A DNA stretch of 58,342 nucleotides, from contig JAAVDE010000010.1 of the NCBI GenBank assembly GCA_014801955.1, positions 1 through 58,342 of the forward strand, read 5' to 3'. The notes beneath the pieces were generated by a model, which made no database searches, had not been told where the DNA came from, and saw only the letters and a list, made by a program, of their open reading frames with translations. Source of the DNA: Bacteroides sp. (lineage in GTDB: Bacteria; Bacteroidota; Bacteroidia; Bacteroidales; Muribaculaceae). This document shows, piece by piece, positions 7,524 to 17,174 of this stretch; position 1 is the stretch's first letter; each line of letters begins with the position of its first letter. The position numbers and the translations under genes are program-made.

Positions 7524-9369
7524 GGAATTGCTTGGTTGAGGCGTTCAACATGTTTTGCTCTATATATTGCCGCTCGGGGCGAATCTGCCCGGTCAGGTAG
7601 CGCTCAATGACCAGCGAGCCGATGGGCACGCCGAAAGTGGCGCCGAAACCGCCGTTTTCAACATAGACGGCAACGGCAATCTGCGGGTCGTCGTAGGGCG
7701 CGAAGCCGATAAAGGCCGAGTGGTCCTTGCCGTGGGGGTTCTGGGCAGTGCCCGTTTTGCCGGCCACCTCGATGTCGGGCAGGTTGGCCAGGCGGCATGT
7801 GCCGCCGGTAACCGCCATGCGCATACCCTCGGCAACGGCCTCGAACCAGCGGCGGTCAATGTCGGGGCGATGCTCGGCCAGGTACTCGGCGGGCATAACC
7901 GTGTCTTGAATCGCCTTGACCGCATGGGGCGTTATGAAGTGGCCGCGATTGGCAATAGTTGCGCAGATGTTGGCCATCTGCAGCGGAGTGGCCAACACCT
8001 CGCCCTGGCCGATGCTGACCGACACGATAGTGTTGGCGCTCCAGCGGCCTTCGCCGTAGAATTTGTCGTAGTATTTTGCATTGGGCAGAAAGCCGCGACT
8101 TTCGTTCGGCAGGTCAACTCCGAGGCGGTAGCCGTAGCCGAGCTGAACCAGGTGGTTTTTCCAGACTTCGAAAGCGTTGGCCGACGAGCCATATTTCGAC
8201 CGGCGGTCAATCATGTTCTTGAAGCCCCAGCAGAAAAATGCGTTACACGACGTTTGCAGCGCCGGCTTAACCGGAATCGGCGAGCCGTGGGCGTGGCAGC
8301 CAACGCGCAATCCGCCGTTGATATAGCCGCGATAGCAGGGATAGGGCGTGTTCAGGTCAATGATGCCCTCCTGGAGCAGAATCAGGGCCTGCCCGGGCTT
8401 GAAGGTCGAGCCGGGCGGATAGGCGCCCATCAGCGCGCGGTCAAACAGCGGGTGGTCAATATTGTCGGGCGACGCCAGCTCAAGGTAGTTCTTGCCGCGT
8501 TCGCGTCCGACCAGCAGCGTCGGGTCATAGGTCGGCGACGAAACCATGCAGAGAATCTCGCCGGTTTTCGGCTCGATGGCCACTACGGCGCCAATCTTGT
8601 TGACCATCAAGCTCTCGGCAAACTCCTGGAGCTTAATGTCGAGGCTCAGCGTCAGGTTGCGGCCCGAGTGGGGCGCTTCGTCGTAGGCGCCATCCTCGTA
8701 GCGCCCCTGGATGCGGCCATAGGCATCGCGCATCAGGATTTCAACGCCCTTGTCGCCGCGCAGATACTTTTCATAGCTGCGCTCAACGCCCAGGTCGCCG
8801 ATGTAGTCGCCGGGGCGGTAGTAGCCGTCTTCGTCCTTGTCGAGGTCCTTTTGGTTCACCTCGCGGATGTTGCCGAGCACGTTTGCCGCAGCCAGGTAGT
8901 TATACTGGCGCAGAATGCGTTTCTGGGTAAAGAACCCGGGGTAGCGATAGAGCTTTTCCTGCAGGCGCCCGTAGTCGCGCGCGGTCAGGTGCGACATGAA
9001 TCGCTGCGGGGTATAGACGCTGTAGCCCGACGCCTTTTTGATGTCTGCCATGCGCGAGTCGAACTGCTCGCGGGTAATGCCCAGGGTATGGCAGAAGTCC
9101 AGAGTGTCGAGCCCCTTGATGTCCTTCGGAATCATCATAACGTCGTAGGCCGGCTGGTTATAAACGACCAGCTCGCCGTTGCGGTCATACATCAGGCCGC
9201 GGCTCGGAAACTGAACTTTGCGCAGGAAAGCGTTATTTTCGGCAAAAGTCTTATACTTGTCGTCGGCGACCTGAAGCGAAAATAGCCGAATCAGGTAAAT
9301 AACAACAATAACGAGAATGAAACCGCCGATAACGTAGCGTCGCTTTTCGAGATTATAGTCTTTTCTCAC
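7498..9369 (-). CDS. mrdA: penicillin-binding protein 2 (elongation transpeptidase)
   Basis: Cross-links peptidoglycan in the periplasm during rod elongation. The 623-residue protein has one N-terminal membrane anchor (about residues 12-32), a pedestal region, and a transpeptidase domain with all three active-site motifs: PGSTFKPGQ (SxxK), TSCNAFF (SxN) and AGKTGTAQN (KTG). It overlaps mreD by 17 bases upstream and rodA by 26 bases downstream. The gene order mreD-mrdA-rodA is the standard elongasome order. Cell-wall antibiotics of the amdinocillin type act on this family. Confidence 0.94.
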   Translation of the reverse strand: MRKDYNLEKRRYVIGGFILVIVVIYLIRLFSLQVADDKYKTFAENNAFLRKVQFPSRGLMYDRNGELVVYNQPAYDVMMIPKDIKGLDTLDFCHTLGITREQFDSRMADIKKASGYSVYTPQRFMSHLTARDYGRLQEKLYRYPGFFTQKRILRQYNYLAAANVLGNIREVNQKDLDKDEDGYYRPGDYIGDLGVERSYEKYLRGDKGVEILMRDAYGRIQGRYEDGAYDEAPHSGRNLTLSLDIKLQEFAESLMVNKIGAVVAIEPKTGEILCMVSSPTYDPTLLVGRERGKNYLELASPDNIDHPLFDRALMGAYPPGSTFKPGQALILLQEGIIDLNTPYPCYRGYINGGLRVGCHAHGSPIPVKPALQTSCNAFFCWGFKNMIDRRSKYGSSANAFEVWKNHLVQLGYGYRLGVDLPNESRGFLPNAKYYDKFYGEGRWSANTIVSVSIGQGEVLATPLQMANICATIANRGHFITPHAVKAIQDTVMPAEYLAEHRPDIDRRWFEAVAEGMRMAVTGGTCRLANLPDIEVAGKTGTAQNPHGKDHSAFIGFAPYDDPQIAVAVYVENGGFGATFGVPIGSLVIERYLTGQIRPERQYIEQNMLNASTKQFRVIRKQKT

Positions 9370-9877
9370 TGCGGGAGGGGAGAGATAGGCAGTCGGTGGC
9401 CATTATCAGCAGCGACGTCAGCAGCGTTGACGCAACGATGCGCATGGCCATTATTGCCGGATGGAAAAAAGTGAATGCCTCGATTGAAAAGAGCAGAATG
9501 CAGTAAATGAAGGTCATGGTCGCCGCATAGCGCGCAAAGAGTCCGGGGCCGAGGGTCCGGATTGAAGGAACGGCGTGGGCCAGATCCTCCTCGCGCGGAA
9601 CGTAGAGCCTCACAATGGTTCTCCGCGCGCCGCCCAGGCAGGTGCAGGCCAGCGCATTAACGCCGGGAGTGTCCTGGAAAATGTCGATAACGAACCCGAT
9701 CAGAAACGACAGGAAAATGACCTTTGCGGCCGAAAGGTTCAGCGGGAGCTTGATAATGAAGTAGATAAACAAAAAAGCCAGTCCCGCCGAGTAGAGCGCG
9801 ATATGGTTGAAGATGACCGCCTGGGCCAGAACCAGGGCGATAAACATCAGCGCGAACTGTAGAACCGTTTTCGACAC
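9353..9877 (-). CDS. mreD: rod shape-determining protein MreD
   Basis: A small membrane protein of 174 residues with about five hydrophobic segments, including one at about 5-25 and others through the length, matching MreD in size and position in front of mrdA. A short motif (GFVIDIFQDTPGVNAL) matches the conserved family region. MreD is part of the elongasome scaffold linking MreB/MreC to PBP2-RodA. MreB and mreC, which normally precede it, are not upstream here; instead an outer-membrane barrel gene ends up 12 bases away. Confidence 0.82.
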   Translation of the reverse strand: MSKTVLQFALMFIALVLAQAVIFNHIALYSAGLAFLFIYFIIKLPLNLSAAKVIFLSFLIGFVIDIFQDTPGVNALACTCLGGARRTIVRLYVPREEDLAHAVPSIRTLGPGLFARYAATMTFIYCILLFSIEAFTFFHPAIMAMRIVASTLLTSLLIMATDCLSLPSRSEKRL

Positions 9878-9889
9878 TGCCTGCTGCTG

Positions 9890-10519
9890 TTAGAAAAGAT
9901 AGCTCAAACGCAGGGTCCAACCTCGCCAGCGGGCCGAAAAATCGTCGAGCTGGGCGGTTTTCAGGGAGTAGGTAACGCCCCAGGTGTAGCCTGCGGTTAT
10001 CTGATAGTTGCGGAAGAGCTCAACGCCCAGGCCGCAGGCCAGGGCAACGTCGCCGCCGCTATATTTGAATGCCTTTTGGCCATTTTTCTCCTGGCGGGAG
10101 TGGCCGAGCTGAATGTCGAATTCGGGGCCGCCATAAACGATGGGGGCGATTATATTTTCCAGACCCTGCATTTTGGTCCACTTGAAGCGGAGGTGAACGG
10201 GAATCTGGAGATTATGGATCATAACGTGCTCGCGACCGAAGCCGTTGAGCTGCCAGATTGGCTTGTCGAGGTTAACGAAGCCGCCGGTCATTGCATAGCC
10301 CAGGCCGAAGTCGATACCCAGGCCGAAGCTCGTGAACATGAACTCGCAGTTGAGTGCAGCCGTCGGGTTAACCGACTGTTCAACGCCGACCAGGCCCGAC
10401 TGGCGGAAATTGAGCGATGAAAAATTGGCGCCAACCTGCGGGCCGTAGCGAAACTGGGCCGAAGCGGTCATTGCAACGGCAAAGGTCAGCAGCGCCGAGA
10501 TGAAAAGTTTCTTGAACAT
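9890..10519 (-). CDS. outer-membrane beta-barrel protein (PorT/OmpW-like size)
   Basis: A 209-residue exported protein. Residues 1-21 are a signal peptide ending ASA, followed by QFRYGPQVGANFS and alternating hydrophobic/polar strands rich in Gly, Tyr and Phe, and a final strand ending LRLSYLF, as expected for a small barrel of the outer-membrane beta-barrel superfamily. It lies only 12 bases upstream of mreD, so it is probably the first gene of that transcription unit. A link to shape or envelope assembly is inferred from position alone. Confidence 0.75.
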   Translation of the reverse strand: MFKKLFISALLTFAVAMTASAQFRYGPQVGANFSSLNFRQSGLVGVEQSVNPTAALNCEFMFTSFGLGIDFGLGYAMTGGFVNLDKPIWQLNGFGREHVMIHNLQIPVHLRFKWTKMQGLENIIAPIVYGGPEFDIQLGHSRQEKNGQKAFKYSGGDVALACGLGVELFRNYQITAGYTWGVTYSLKTAQLDDFSARWRGWTLRLSYLF

Positions 10520-10527
10520 AAAATTGT

Positions 10528-10573
10528 AAAGGGGGATGTATCGCCCGTAAATTGAGGATACATCCCCTTTTAG
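10528..10573 (-). terminator. terminator after enolase
   Basis: An 11-bp perfect stem: ggggatgtatc (10532-10542) pairs with gatacatcccc (10557-10567), extended by A/T pairs at both ends. It lies 27 bases past the eno stop in the minus direction and before the barrel gene, so it probably ends the eno transcript or sets its read-through. Confidence 0.75.
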
Positions 10574-10599
10574 AATGGTTTTAAGCGGTTATCGGATGC

Positions 10600-11931
<1,332 letters not shown>

Positions 11932-11974
11932 TTATGATTTGATGGGTTAGTTATTGTTGTGGTTTATCAACGTG

Positions 11975-12005
11975 CAAAGATAGCGATTTCCCCGAAATTC
12001 TCAAA
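11975..12005 (-). promoter_or_regulatory. enolase promoter
   Basis: Read on the minus strand: TTTG at 12005-12002, 19 bases, then TATCTTTG at 11982-11975. It lies about 60 bases before the eno start codon and is a full match to the Bacteroidetes consensus, as expected for a highly expressed gene. Confidence 0.8.
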
Positions 12006-12102
12006 GTTAAAAATCAAAAAATTGGTTTAATTGATGATATACCGTGTAGAAAATGCTTGAATCAGTACAGGAAACCGAAGAGCCATAGGGGGATTTTGTT
12101 GT

Positions 12103-12151
12103 TTGGAAACAACATTTTTTGCGAAAAATGCTCTTTGGAGAGAGCATTTTT
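12103..12151. terminator. hairpins between DUF3037 gene and eno promoter
   Basis: Two adjacent hairpins. aaaatgctct (12125-12134) pairs with agagcatttt (12141-12150) directly at the DUF3037 stop codon, followed in the minus direction by T-rich sequence. Next to it gttgttt ... aaacaac with a GG loop (about 12098-12113) is followed on the plus strand by six T. They probably end the acpP-to-DUF3037 transcript. Confidence 0.65.
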
Positions 12152-12551
12152 AGAGAATCAGGTCGCGGAAGAGGCGGTTGAAGGTGGCGTTGAGGGCGTC
12201 GGCGGGGTCGGCGCCGGGGTCGTCGGCGGGGGGAATGAGGCCGGGATGGGGGCGCGAGGTTTGGATAACGCAGCTCTTAACGGCTGAGAACCAGCGGAAG
12301 CGCTCTTCCACCGGGTTATCGGCCAGCGCCGACGAGTCGGCGGCAAACATTGCGAGCTGGCGGTCGAGAGCATCGAGGTCAACGGCGGGGTCGAACGCTG
12401 CAAGCCGCTGCCGATTCAGGTCAAAGGCGGAGCGGAACCAGCGGCGGCGCTTACACATCATCAGCAGCCCGACGTTGATAAATTCCTCGCGCTCAATGCG
12501 CGGCACATAGCGCACAACGGCGTATTCAAACAGTAAGGCGTTTTCGTTCAT
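12150..12551 (-). CDS. DUF3037 protein, partner of HipA-like kinase
   Basis: A 133-residue protein starting MNENALLFEYAVVRYVPRIE and containing REEFINVGLLMMCKRRRW, a recognisable DUF3037 pattern. No membrane segment or signal peptide. Function is unknown. Its start overlaps the end of the HipA-like kinase gene by 26 bases, so the two are made together; this kinase/DUF3037 pairing recurs in Bacteroidetes and other bacteria as far as is known. It is the last gene before the terminator. It may be an adaptor or substrate of the kinase (inference). Confidence 0.8.
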   Translation of the reverse strand: MNENALLFEYAVVRYVPRIEREEFINVGLLMMCKRRRWFRSAFDLNRQRLAAFDPAVDLDALDRQLAMFAADSSALADNPVEERFRWFSAVKSCVIQTSRPHPGLIPPADDPGADPADALNATFNRLFRDLIL

Positions 12552-13311
12552 CTATTGCCCGGTTAACGAAGATTGATGAGTTTTTCAGGCGCTCGGTCAG
12601 GAAGCGGCGATAGACCTCGCGCTTTTCGGCGGGAGTTTCGGGGTCGCCCTCGGCCTGGAGCCAGGAGTCGGGAATGAGGTCAACGATGCGGCTGAGCGTT
12701 CGGGGCGTAATGGCCTGGCGCATCAGCTTGTCGGCCTCAGCCAGCTGCGAGGCGTAGGGGAGCAGGGCGTGGTTTCGGATGAAGGGGAAGGGGTCGAGCG
12801 GCGCGTCGTCGAGGTTGCGCCAGGAGTGGTGGAAGTGCAGTGAGGCGCCGTGGTCAATCAGCCAGAGTTCGCCGTGCCAGATGAGCATGTTGGTGTTGGT
12901 GCGCATCCGGTCGATGTTTGTCAGAAAGGCGTCGAGCCAAACGATTTTCGACGCCGTCAGCGGGTCAACGTGGTTGACCGACGGGTCCATGGTCATTGCG
13001 CGGTCGAGGAAATGGAGGCCGAGGTTGAGGCCCTCGCTGGCGCGCAGAAGGTCTTGCACCTCTTCGTCGGGCTCGGTGATTCCGAAGCGGCTGTCGAGGT
13101 TAAGAAACACCAGCTCCGGCACTCGGAAGCCGAGCGATTTGGCAACGAGGCCGCCAACCAGCTCGGCAATCAGGGCCTTGGAGCCGTGGCCTCCGCCGCG
13201 GAATTTAACAACGTAGCGAAACTCGTCGTCGGCCTCGGCCAGCGCCGGCAGCGAGCCGCCTTCGCGCATCGGAAGAATATATCGGGTGAGTTCCTGGGTT
13301 CTGAGTTCCAT
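12526..13311 (-). CDS. HipA-like kinase
   Basis: A 261-residue protein related to the catalytic fold of HipA/PI3-like kinases. Visible features: Lys36 in RYVVKFRGGG with the following GHGSKALIAE loop for ATP, the catalytic loop TNIDRMRTNTN with Asp134 and Asn139, and the metal-binding LIDHGA with Asp153. The N-terminal HipA domain and any HipB-type repressor are absent. It is followed, with a 26-base overlap, by a DUF3037 gene and preceded 16 bases away by the ABC permease gene. Whether it phosphorylates a tRNA synthetase like HipA, or some other target, cannot be told. Confidence 0.8.
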   Translation of the reverse strand: MELRTQELTRYILPMREGGSLPALAEADDEFRYVVKFRGGGHGSKALIAELVGGLVAKSLGFRVPELVFLNLDSRFGITEPDEEVQDLLRASEGLNLGLHFLDRAMTMDPSVNHVDPLTASKIVWLDAFLTNIDRMRTNTNMLIWHGELWLIDHGASLHFHHSWRNLDDAPLDPFPFIRNHALLPYASQLAEADKLMRQAITPRTLSRIVDLIPDSWLQAEGDPETPAEKREVYRRFLTERLKNSSIFVNRAIDERKRLTV

Positions 13312-13327
13312 GATATGCTTGGGGGGG

Positions 13328-14128
13328 TCAGCGGAGTTTGCGGATCAGGGCGGCAAGGGCGTAGATTGCAACCTGGAGGGCAACAATCAGGGCCGAGGCG
13401 GGAACGTTAACGGCGGTTGCCAGCAGCAGGCCGCCCAGCGAGCCGGCGGCACTGACGCCGACTGCGACGGGAATCATTGAGCGCAGGCGCCGGGTAAAGA
13501 GCTCGGCGGTCAGCGGCGGCAGCGAGAGCATCGATATCAGCAGCATCATGCCGACGCAGCGAATCATCAACACTATGCCAACGGCGACAAACAGCGTCAT
13601 CAAACCGTTCCACGCCCAGGCGCGCACGCCGATAACGCTCATGAAGTCCGGGTCGAACGCGCAGGCCTGGATGCGCCTGAAAAAGCAGCCGACAATCAAA
13701 ATCAGCGCCGCGGTGAAGGCCGCGAGCAGCCATAGGTCGGCTGCGGTGATAGTCAGAATGTTGCCAAACAGAAAGGCGTTAAGCTCGGGGACGGCCCCTG
13801 GGGTCAGGAACACGAAAGTGACGCCGATGGCCATTCCGGCAGCCCACACTACGGCGATGGCCGAGTCTTCGCGAACGCGCCCGCGCGAGCCGAGCAGCTG
13901 AACGCCCAGCGCCGAGCCGACCGCAAAGACCGTTGCCATTGCAATCGGCGGCCAGCCGAGAAAATAGCCCAGCCCCAGGCCGCCGAAGCAGGCGTGGGTA
14001 ATGCCGCCGGAAATCGAAACCAGCCGCCGGGTAACTATGTAGCTGCCCAGAATGCCGCCGGCGATGCTGAGAATGGCAATGCCCAGCAGGGCGTTGCGGA
14101 AAAATGCGTAGTCGAGCAGCTCAAGCAT
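13328..14128 (-). CDS. metal ABC transporter permease (ABC-3 family)
   Basis: Inner-membrane permease of the zinc/manganese/iron importer class, 266 residues with about eight helices. The segment VSISGGITHACFGGLGLGYF (about 39-58) and the Gly/Leu-rich helices are typical of ZnuB/MntB proteins. The start at 14128 is chosen because it overlaps the end of aroA by eight bases (ATGCTTGA); an upstream in-frame ATG at 14215 would lie deep inside aroA and give an unrelated Pro-rich leader. No ATPase or binding-protein gene is nearby, so its partners must be encoded elsewhere. Confidence 0.87.
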   Translation of the reverse strand: MLELLDYAFFRNALLGIAILSIAGGILGSYIVTRRLVSISGGITHACFGGLGLGYFLGWPPIAMATVFAVGSALGVQLLGSRGRVREDSAIAVVWAAGMAIGVTFVFLTPGAVPELNAFLFGNILTITAADLWLLAAFTAALILIVGCFFRRIQACAFDPDFMSVIGVRAWAWNGLMTLFVAVGIVLMIRCVGMMLLISMLSLPPLTAELFTRRLRSMIPVAVGVSAAGSLGGLLLATAVNVPASALIVALQVAIYALAALIRKLR

Positions 14129-15386
14129 CGGCAGCGTCGGGCTGAGCGGGTTCTTCAACGGTGAAGCCGGCGGCGCGCAGGTGGTTCCAGAACTGCGGGT
14201 AGGATTTCGTAACAACCTGGGCGTCGTTGATCTGCAGGCCGGGATAGAAAAGGGCGGCCGGGGCGAAAGCCATTGCCATGCGGTGGTCGTCGTAGGTCTC
14301 GATCGGCTCGATTTCCTCGCCCGGTTCGAAGCGGGCGCCGAGCCAAACGAGGGTTCCCGGCTCGGAGGCGTCAGTTATGAAGCCGAGCTTCGACAGCTCC
14401 ATCTGCAGGGCGGCAATGCGGTCGGTTTCCTTGATTCGCAGGCTTTCCAGGCCGCTGAACCGGAAGGGGAGCGACAGCAGGCAGCAGCTGACCGCCAGCG
14501 TCTGCGCCAGGTCGGGATTATTCGAAAAGTCAACGTTGAGCTGCGAGCCGGCGTCGGGGGTCAGCTCCAGCTCCAGGTCGCCGTCGGGCAAAAAGGTCTG
14601 CTTCAGGCCGGTGACCTCAAACAGGCGCCCCACGGCCGAATCGCCCTGAAGCGAATCGCGGCGCAGTCCGCGCAAGCGGACCGGCTCGGCGGCGATGGCG
14701 GCGATTTCGAACCAGTAGGAGGCGGCGCTCCAGTCGGCTTCGACGGGCGGAAGCGTTGGCTGATACTCGGCGTAGGGCACCGAGATGACACCCGTGTCTT
14801 CGTTGAACTGCGCGTCGACTCCGGCCCGGCGCATTAGCTCCAGGGTCATCTGGATGTAGGGGAGCGAGATGATGCGTCCCTCCAGGCGCAGTGTCAGGCC
14901 GTTCTGCATCGTTGGGCCAACCATCAGCAGAGCCGAAACGAACTGCGAGCTGACCGAGGCATCGAGGCTGACGCTCCCCCCCTCGAGCATGCGGCCGCGG
15001 ATGAGCAGCGGCGGAAAACCGTCGGCCGACAGATAGTCAATGTCGGCACCGAGCGCGCGCAGGGCATCGACCAGCGGCGCGATGGGGCGTTGGCGCATGC
15101 GGGCGGACCCGTCGAGGGTGATTTCGCAGCCGGGGCGGGTTGCGAAATAGGCAGTCAGGAAGCGCATTGCCGTGCCGGCGGCGCCGATGTTGACCGTAGC
15201 GCGGCCGGCGGCGTGGAGCCCCGACAGCAGGGCGTCCGTGTCGTCGCAGTCGGCAACCGCCTCGGGGAGCTTGCCTCCGGGGGTCAGGGCGGCGATTATC
15301 AGCTGGCGGTTCGATTCGCTTTTGCTCAGCGGCAGTTTCACCGGGGTTTCCGTCAGCTGTTCGGGAGGAGTTATTATGAAATTCAT
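14121..15386 (-). CDS. aroA: 3-phosphoshikimate 1-carboxyvinyltransferase (EPSP synthase)
   Basis: Sixth step of the shikimate pathway: joins phosphoenolpyruvate to shikimate-3-phosphate. The 421-residue protein shows LPLSKSESNRQLIIAAL near the N-terminus, AAGTAMRFLTAYFA (substrate loop), RQRPIAPLVDALRALGADI, and IKETDRIAAL with DDHRMAMAFAP near the C-terminus. It is a standard single-domain-pair enzyme of full length. It lies between fabF, separated by a hairpin, and the ABC permease, overlapped by eight bases. AroB is 41 kb away in this window, so the pathway genes are dispersed. Confidence 0.94.
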   Translation of the reverse strand: MNFIITPPEQLTETPVKLPLSKSESNRQLIIAALTPGGKLPEAVADCDDTDALLSGLHAAGRATVNIGAAGTAMRFLTAYFATRPGCEITLDGSARMRQRPIAPLVDALRALGADIDYLSADGFPPLLIRGRMLEGGSVSLDASVSSQFVSALLMVGPTMQNGLTLRLEGRIISLPYIQMTLELMRRAGVDAQFNEDTGVISVPYAEYQPTLPPVEADWSAASYWFEIAAIAAEPVRLRGLRRDSLQGDSAVGRLFEVTGLKQTFLPDGDLELELTPDAGSQLNVDFSNNPDLAQTLAVSCCLLSLPFRFSGLESLRIKETDRIAALQMELSKLGFITDASEPGTLVWLGARFEPGEEIEPIETYDDHRMAMAFAPAALFYPGLQINDAQVVTKSYPQFWNHLRAAGFTVEEPAQPDAADA

Positions 15387-15404
15387 GGGGTTTTAGAAAG
15401 AAGC

Positions 15405-15440
15405 GAGCCTCAACCTCCGGCTATTGGGAAGTTGAGGCTC
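15405..15440 (-). terminator. hairpin between fabF and aroA
   Basis: gagcctcaac (15405-15414) pairs perfectly with gttgaggctc (15431-15440) around a 16-base loop, 24 bases after the fabF stop. The following minus-strand bases are moderately T-rich (cgcttctttct). It may end the acpP-fabF transcript or let only part of it run into aroA. Confidence 0.65.
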
Positions 15441-15464
15441 TGCAAATTCGGAATTTTGCCGTAA

Positions 15465-16733
15465 TTATTCGGCGTATTTTTTGAAGATGACGGTTGCGTT
15501 GTGGCCACCGAAGCCGAACACGTTGCTCAGCGCAGCGTTGACTTCGCGTTCCTGAGCCTTGTTGAAAGTCAGGTTCAGACCTTCGGGCAGGTTGGGGTCA
15601 ACGTCGTCGTCGGCGTGGTTAATGGTGGGGGGAACAATGTTGTTCTCAACGGCCTTGATGGAGAAGATGGCTTCCAGGGCGCCGGTTGCGCCGAGCAGGT
15701 GGCCGGTCATTGACTTGGTCGAGGAAACGTTGAGTTTCTTTGCGTGGTCGCCAAACACGCCAACGATTGCCTTCAGCTCCGAAACGTCGCCAACGGGGGT
15801 CGAGGTGCCGTGGGCATTGATGTAGTCAATGTCTTCGGGCTTCATTTCGGCGTCCTCGAGGGCGTTGCGCATCGAAAGCATTGCGCCGAGGCCTTCGGGG
15901 TGGGTTGCGGTGATATGGTGAGCGTCGGCGCTCATGCCGCCGCCAACGATTTCGGCATAGATTTTGGCGCCGCGGGCTTTAGCGTGTTCAAGCTCTTCGA
16001 GAACGAGAACTGCGGAGCCTTCGCCCATAACGAAGCCGTCGCGCGAGGCGGAGAAGGGACGCGAAGCGCCCTGGGGGTCGTCGTTGCGGGTCGAAAGGGC
16101 GTGCATTGCGTTGAAGCCGCCAACGCCGGCAGGGAAAATTGCGGCTTCGGCGCCGCCGGTAACTATAGCGTCAGCCTTTCCGAGGCGGATAAGGTTGAAG
16201 GCGTCGATGATAGCGTTGTTCGACGAAGCGCAGGCGCTGACGGTGCCGTAGTTGGGGCCGTGGAAGCCATACTGCATCGAAATGTGGCCGGAAGCGATGT
16301 CGGCAATCATCTTGGGAATGAAGAAGGGGTTATATTTCGGACCCTGTTCTTCGCCGTGGAGGGCATAGTAGCCGGCTTCTTCCTCAAAGGTGTGGAGGCC
16401 GCCGATGCCTGCGGCAACGATTACGCCAACGCGGTTGTTGTCAATGCCTTCTTCGTTGAGCTTGGCATCTTCAACGGCCTGCTGGGCAGCGCCCATTGCA
16501 TATTGAGCATAGAGGTCGAGCTGGCGGGCTTTCTTGCGGTCAATGCCATAGTCAGCTGCATTGAAGTCCTTGACTTCGCAGGCAAACTGGGTTTTGAATT
16601 TCGAGGCGTCGAAATGGGTGATGGGGCCGGCGCCGCTTTTGCCGGCAACGGCGTTGTTCCAGGTGGTTTCTACGTCATTGCCCAGGGGGGTGATAGCGCC
16701 GAGGCCGGTGACTACAACTCTCTTTAGTTCCAT
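15465..16733 (-). CDS. fabF: beta-ketoacyl-ACP synthase II
   Basis: Elongates fatty acids by condensing acyl chains with malonyl-ACP. The 422-residue thiolase-fold enzyme shows the active-site Cys in TVSACASSNNAI and the two histidines in NAHGTSTPVGD and KSMTGHLLGA, and ends with GFGGHNATVIFKK. The start MELKRVVVTGLGAITPLGND is typical. It follows acpP by 67 bases, the usual acpP-fabF pair, so enzyme and carrier are co-expressed. Confidence 0.96.
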   Translation of the reverse strand: MELKRVVVTGLGAITPLGNDVETTWNNAVAGKSGAGPITHFDASKFKTQFACEVKDFNAADYGIDRKKARQLDLYAQYAMGAAQQAVEDAKLNEEGIDNNRVGVIVAAGIGGLHTFEEEAGYYALHGEEQGPKYNPFFIPKMIADIASGHISMQYGFHGPNYGTVSACASSNNAIIDAFNLIRLGKADAIVTGGAEAAIFPAGVGGFNAMHALSTRNDDPQGASRPFSASRDGFVMGEGSAVLVLEELEHAKARGAKIYAEIVGGGMSADAHHITATHPEGLGAMLSMRNALEDAEMKPEDIDYINAHGTSTPVGDVSELKAIVGVFGDHAKKLNVSSTKSMTGHLLGATGALEAIFSIKAVENNIVPPTINHADDDVDPNLPEGLNLTFNKAQEREVNAALSNVFGFGGHNATVIFKKYAE

Positions 16734-16800
16734 TCGTTAATTTGCTATAGTATTCGGGGAAAAATGGGGTGAGGAGAAAGGCGAGGTTTGGGTTAACGAA

Positions 16801-17037
16801 TTAGCCCTGAACCTTTTCGATGTAAGCGATAGCGTCGCCTACGGTCTGGATGGTGTTTGCTTCTTCTTCGGGAATGGAGATGTTGAATTCCTTTTCGAGG
16901 GCCATGATGAGCTCAACGGTGTCGAGGCTGTCAGCGCCGAGGTCGGTGGTGAAAGAAGCGGTGGGGGTTACTTCGTTTTCGTCAACAGCGAGCTGGTCAA
17001 CGATGATTGCTTTTACGCGATCTGCAATTTCAGACAT
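16801..17037 (-). CDS. acpP: acyl carrier protein
   Basis: Small acidic carrier (78 residues) for fatty acid synthesis. The 4'-phosphopantetheine attachment serine is in [15 protein letters not shown], in the middle of the sequence. Full length for the family. It is the first gene of the acpP-fabF unit, with a possible promoter just upstream. Codon use is strongly biased, as expected for an abundant protein. Confidence 0.97.
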   Translation of the reverse strand: MSEIADRVKAIIVDQLAVDENEVTPTASFTTDLGADSLDTVELIMALEKEFNISIPEEEANTIQTVGDAIAYIEKVQG

Positions 17038-17083
17038 AGTTGTAAAATCTTAAATGGTTGGATAATTTGCTTAATATCGGGTG

Positions 17084-17091
17084 CAAAGTAA
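17084..17091 (-). promoter_or_regulatory. probable acpP -7 element
   Basis: TTACTTTG on the minus strand, one base off TAnnTTTG, 47 bases before the acpP start. No good -33 TTTG is seen at the expected distance (the site reads close to TTTC). Confidence 0.45.
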
Positions 17092-17174
17092 CGAAATTTC
17101 CGCGATATATGAAAGTTTTTTGCTAAAAAAGTGCGTTTTCGAGCGTCTGCGTGGGCTTTTTCGGTCGGTTGGAG

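Noticed and set aside
14129-14215. Upstream start for the ABC permease
   Set aside because: It would lie entirely inside aroA and encode a Pro/Ser-rich stretch unrelated to the family; the ATG at 14128 gives the usual overlap.
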